Assembly: GCA_022791215.1 (NCBI GenBank)
Contig: JAAVYQ010000038.1
Location: 1 to 14,921 of the forward strand
Length of the DNA: 14,921 nucleotides
Origin: Bacilli bacterium
Lineage (GTDB): Bacteria > Bacillota_I > Bacilli_A > RF39 > UBA660
Direction: 5' to 3'
In this document: in pieces, positions 13,021 to 14,921 of the stretch
Numbering within the stretch: position 1 is the stretch's first letter
Layout: each line of letters begins with the position of its first letter
Translations under genes and position numbers: made by a program
The notes under the pieces: model-generated
Told to the model about the DNA's origin: nothing
The model's input: the letters and a program-made list of their open reading frames with translations, nothing else
The model's database searches: none

Positions 13021-14319
13021 ATGACTAGAGAAGAAAAAATTCTAAAAATACAACAATGTTTAATGAATAATCACTATCCAATGAAACGTCCAAATAATTT
13101 TTATACTGGAAATTGCTATGCGTACGCAATTGGGAGTACTTTTAGAGATGATGATTCAGATGATTATATTTATAATTTAGGTAATATTTCTCGTATTATA
13201 TATCCGCCTAAAACATTAGAAGAAGCTAAAAAAGCATTTCAACTTGATATGGAAATATTAGGAATTGATTGTCGAGAAAGTACATATGAAGAAGAGTTAC
13301 AGGAAGAAGAATGGAAAGTAGTACTTTTCTATGATGATTATTTTGTGGATTCTTATGACTTTCATGTTATGTGTCAAAATGAAAATGGTTTATGGTCTCA
13401 TGTAGAAAGTATTAATGGTCCACTTATGTGTTTTGGAAACTATAATCCCGTTTATTATAATACTGAACTTTCATTTGTAAGTTTTTTTACTCTTAAAGTC
13501 AATAGAGAAAAAATAATGAAAAGAGTTTACAATCAACAAAAAAATGTGTTAAAATATAATTTGTACAGGAGGCTATTTATGAATTTTAATGAAGAATTAG
13601 AAAAATTAATGCAAACTAAAATACAACTTATTTCTAAATTAAAAAGTATTGAAACAGAGTTAAAGAATTCTAAAGAACAAGAAATATTACAACACAATGA
13701 TAAGATGGATACATATCATAAATTAGTGGAATCTTATTCATATTTTGATTCAAAAAAAATTGGAAATATAATTGCAAGTTTAGTAACAGCATTTGAAGGA
13801 AAAGAATATGTTTATCAAGAATGTTTATGTTGCCATCATTTTGACACTTATTATATTAGAATAATTATTGATAAAGAAAATAAGCGTGATTATTATGGTT
13901 CAATTATAGCTGGTAGGAAAGTAATTCGTTTATCTTTTTGTGAGGTTGATACAAATAGTGCATTATCTTGGAGTTCAATTGGAACACAACTCCCATTTTA
14001 TCGTGCAAATACAACTACTCATTTTTTAGATACATGTGTTGAATTTGGTGATTTTTACTATGTTAAAGCCTTTTTAGACGAACTGATTTCATATAAGTTG
14101 GAATACAATTTAAAAGAAATCCCATCTGAAGAATTGAGAAAGTTAATGGAAAATTTCATTTCATCCAGAATTGAGGAATTTGAGTTATTTAAATTACTTA
14201 AAGAGGAGAGATTATTAATTCAACGACAAGAAGATTTAAAACAAAAAGCTGGAGAATATGAACGAAGTCAACAATTAATGCAAGAAAGAGAATTTAGAAT
14301 TAAGAAATACTACTTTTAG
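13021..14319 (+). CDS. Two-module protein: papain-like N-terminus plus unrecognised coiled-coil C-terminus
   Basis: The 432-aa protein falls into two parts. Residues 1 to about 165 resemble a papain/NlpC-like cysteine-peptidase fold known from many uncharacterised Bacillota proteins: NCYAYAIG with Cys32, then DFHVMCQNENGLWSH with His115 and His127, then a closing strand FVSFFTLKV. No signal peptide is present. Residues 187-432 are unrecognised: a coiled-coil (MNFNEELEKLMQTKIQLISK), a mixed domain with CLCCHHF and WSSIGTQLPFYRANTTTH, and a second long charged helix at the end. Codon 187 is ATG 13579, preceded by a perfect AGGAGG (13567-13572) and a TATAAT (13555-13560). So the second half was, or still is, a gene of its own, now read in frame with the first. 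Codons are mainly T-ending, unlike the ABC cluster. Fusion, readthrough after loss of a stop, or overlapping expression are all possible. The function is unknown. Confidence 0.7.
   Translation: MTREEKILKIQQCLMNNHYPMKRPNNFYTGNCYAYAIGSTFRDDDSDDYIYNLGNISRIIYPPKTLEEAKKAFQLDMEILGIDCRESTYEEELQEEEWKVVLFYDDYFVDSYDFHVMCQNENGLWSHVESINGPLMCFGNYNPVYYNTELSFVSFFTLKVNREKIMKRVYNQQKNVLKYNLYRRLFMNFNEELEKLMQTKIQLISKLKSIETELKNSKEQEILQHNDKMDTYHKLVESYSYFDSKKIGNIIASLVTAFEGKEYVYQECLCCHHFDTYYIRIIIDKENKRDYYGSIIAGRKVIRLSFCEVDTNSALSWSSIGTQLPFYRANTTTHFLDTCVEFGDFYYVKAFLDELISYKLEYNLKEIPSEELRKLMENFISSRIEEFELFKLLKEERLLIQRQEDLKQKAGEYERSQQLMQEREFRIKKYYF
13555..13581 (+). promoter_or_regulatory. Internal promoter and ribosome binding site inside the 432-aa frame
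   Basis: TATAAT (13555-13560) is preceded by TGTGTTAAAA, the usual context of Bacillota -10 boxes, but no -35 stands at 17 bases; TTTACA at 13526-13531 is 23 bases away. AGGAGG (13567-13572) lies six bases before ATG 13579, which is in frame. The ribosome binding site is better than the one used by the full gene. The -10 would place the start of transcription very close to that site, so only the translational signal is strong. Confidence 0.5.
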
Positions 14320-14374
14320 TTCTATAGAATCTATAATGAACAACATCCTAAAGTATTAATTAATAAAAAATGAG

Positions 14375-14417
14375 GGCTGTGATGAAATTAGATAACTAGT
14401 TTCTTACAGTCTTTTTT
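14375..14417. terminator. Terminator after the 432-aa gene, first of two related hairpins
   Basis: GGCTGT (14375-14380) pairs with ACAGTC (14406-14411). Inner pairs GAAA/TTTC and TTAG/CTAG close around ATAA, and six T follow. A run of A lies on the left side, so it may work in both directions. The sequence AGGGCTGTGATGAAATTA recurs in altered form in the hairpin at 14559-14604. Confidence 0.75.
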
Positions 14418-14558
14418 ATATTGATTAGTATAGATAAATTAAAAATGACAAAACAAACAACAAAATTACAATTCCTCTAAACTAAAATTAGAGGAAACTG
14501 GGATATATTAACTAATAAATATTTATTTTTAAAACTTTATTATTTGAAAAAGCACACT
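14418..14558. other. Non-coding spacer between two hairpins, with one perfect inverted repeat
   Basis: No reading frame with a start signal is seen in these 140 bases. TTCCTCTAA (14472-14480) and TTAGAGGAA (14488-14496) form a perfect 9-bp stem with a 7-base loop. On the minus strand it is followed by a T-rich tract, so it could terminate minus-strand transcription. On the plus strand it has no T-run. Confidence 0.5.
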
Positions 14559-14604
14559 AAAAAGGGCTATATGAAATTATTTTATTTCATTACAGCCCCT
14601 TTTT
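14559..14604. terminator. Bidirectional terminator, second related hairpin
   Basis: AAAAAGGGCT (14559-14568) pairs with AGCCCCTTTTT (14594-14604), allowing one bulged C, and the inner arms GAAAT/ATTTC close a T-rich loop. A-run and T-run flank it on either side, so it can end transcripts from both strands: the plus-strand spacer and the minus-strand unit at 14645 onward. Confidence 0.85.
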
Positions 14605-14644
14605 GCAATTTTAAAGCCATTTCTTTTAATATTCATTATCTAAA

Positions 14645-14722
14645 TTAATTTAAATCATTTATGGTTTCCACATCATTTTTTGATATTTCTTCATTAATTG
14701 TCATTTGTATTTTTCTTTTCAT
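14645..14722 (-). CDS. Possible 25-aa small protein on the minus strand
   Basis: On the minus strand, AAAGGAG (14738-14732) lies nine bases before ATG 14722. The frame reads MKRKIQMTINEEISKNDVET and ends in TAA at 14647-14645. The terminator at 14559-14604 follows about 40 bases later, a normal distance. A good ribosome binding site and terminator argue for a real small gene; its short length argues against. No function can be read. It overlaps the end of the frame described next. Confidence 0.35.
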   Translation of the reverse strand: MKRKIQMTINEEISKNDVETINDLN

Positions 14723-14891
14723 TTTTATACACTCCTTTATCATAATTTTGTATTATTACTTTTAGAATAAAATCTTTTATATAATGCACATCATTATTAA
14801 AATAATATAATAATTGTGGTATTAAATGTTTAAAAAAGTAATCATTTTTAAGTACCATTCCTTTCACTTCGTTCAAGATACACATAGCCAT
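14694..14891 (-). CDS. Possible small protein on the minus strand, 65 aa
   Basis: From ATG 14891 the frame reads MAMCILNEVKGMVLKNDYFF and continues with Ile/Tyr/Asn-rich sequence to a KNEKKNTNDN end. A TTG at 14897 is an alternative start. An in-frame TGA lies just upstream, so the gene does not extend to the window edge. No ribosome binding site precedes ATG 14891. A GAAAGGA lies inside the frame, before ATG 14852 (MVLKNDYFF), but it sits too close. It may be a remnant of a larger decayed gene or chance. Family unknown. Confidence 0.25.
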   Translation of the reverse strand: MAMCILNEVKGMVLKNDYFFKHLIPQLLYYFNNDVHYIKDFILKVIIQNYDKGVYKNEKKNTNDN

Positions 14892-14921
14892 AAACAATAT
14901 AATTATTTTTCAGATTATCCC

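Noticed and set aside
1..14921. CRISPR array, tRNA or rRNA genes, insertion sequence
   Set aside because: I found no evenly spaced repeats, cloverleaf candidates, rRNA stretches, transposase motifs or terminal inverted repeats with target duplications.

Overview
The window is a very AT-rich stretch of a low-GC Gram-positive bacterium (Bacillota), most likely an uncultured gut-type lineage. This rests on strong AGGAGG-type ribosome binding sites, near-consensus sigma-A promoters (TTGACA-17-TATAAT), YtrA-type GntR regulators and a CIRCE heat-shock operator. Apart from two short minus-strand frames at the right edge, every gene reads on the plus strand. Tryptophan is always TGG and TGA ends two of the clear reading frames, so the standard bacterial code applies.

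Layout. (1) 1-883: a promoter and a metallo-beta-lactamase-fold hydrolase in which the second metal-site Asp is Asn. (2) 890-2521: two tandem copies of a sigma-70-like factor, both broken. Copy 1 has one TGA at codon 16, behind an intact promoter and ribosome binding site. Copy 2 has about three frameshifts. They share an 83-bp block that is nearly identical amid diverged sequence. (3) 2549-3646: a 23S rRNA m5U methyltransferase (RlmD/RlmCD type). (4) 3647-5804: a 350-bp gap, a radical SAM/SPASM gene with a one-base frameshift, a 53-aa membrane peptide and 3-methyladenine DNA glycosylase I, closed by a terminator. (5) 5840-11666: three ABC exporter units in a row. The outer two are regulator-ATPase-permease operons, each led by a YtrA-type GntR repressor behind a strong promoter with its own palindrome. 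The middle one is a NatA/NatB-like pair. (6) 11663-12270: a CIRCE operator that contains the -35 box, followed by hsp20 and a terminator. (7) 12277-14319: a doubtful small basic protein, a DUF4186 protein with no visible ribosome binding site, and a 432-aa protein that looks like a papain-like module joined in frame to a second, unrecognised module with its own internal promoter and ribosome binding site. (8) 14320-14921: mostly non-coding, with two related terminator hairpins and the end of a minus-strand transcription unit.

How it works together. The centre is an export and envelope-stress cluster: two self-regulated ABC modules with different predicted operators flank a constitutive-looking NatAB pair, next to a heat-shock gene under HrcA control. 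The left third shows active gene decay (three broken genes). Codon style changes at about 11.1-11.7 kb, from strongly A-ending (ATA, ACA, CTA) to T-ending codons, suggesting that the right end has a different history. I see no tRNA, rRNA, CRISPR array or intact mobile element. The items most worth following up are the fused two-module gene at 13021-14319, the sigma-factor pair with its promoter nested in an inverted repeat, and the paired GntR/ABC modules.
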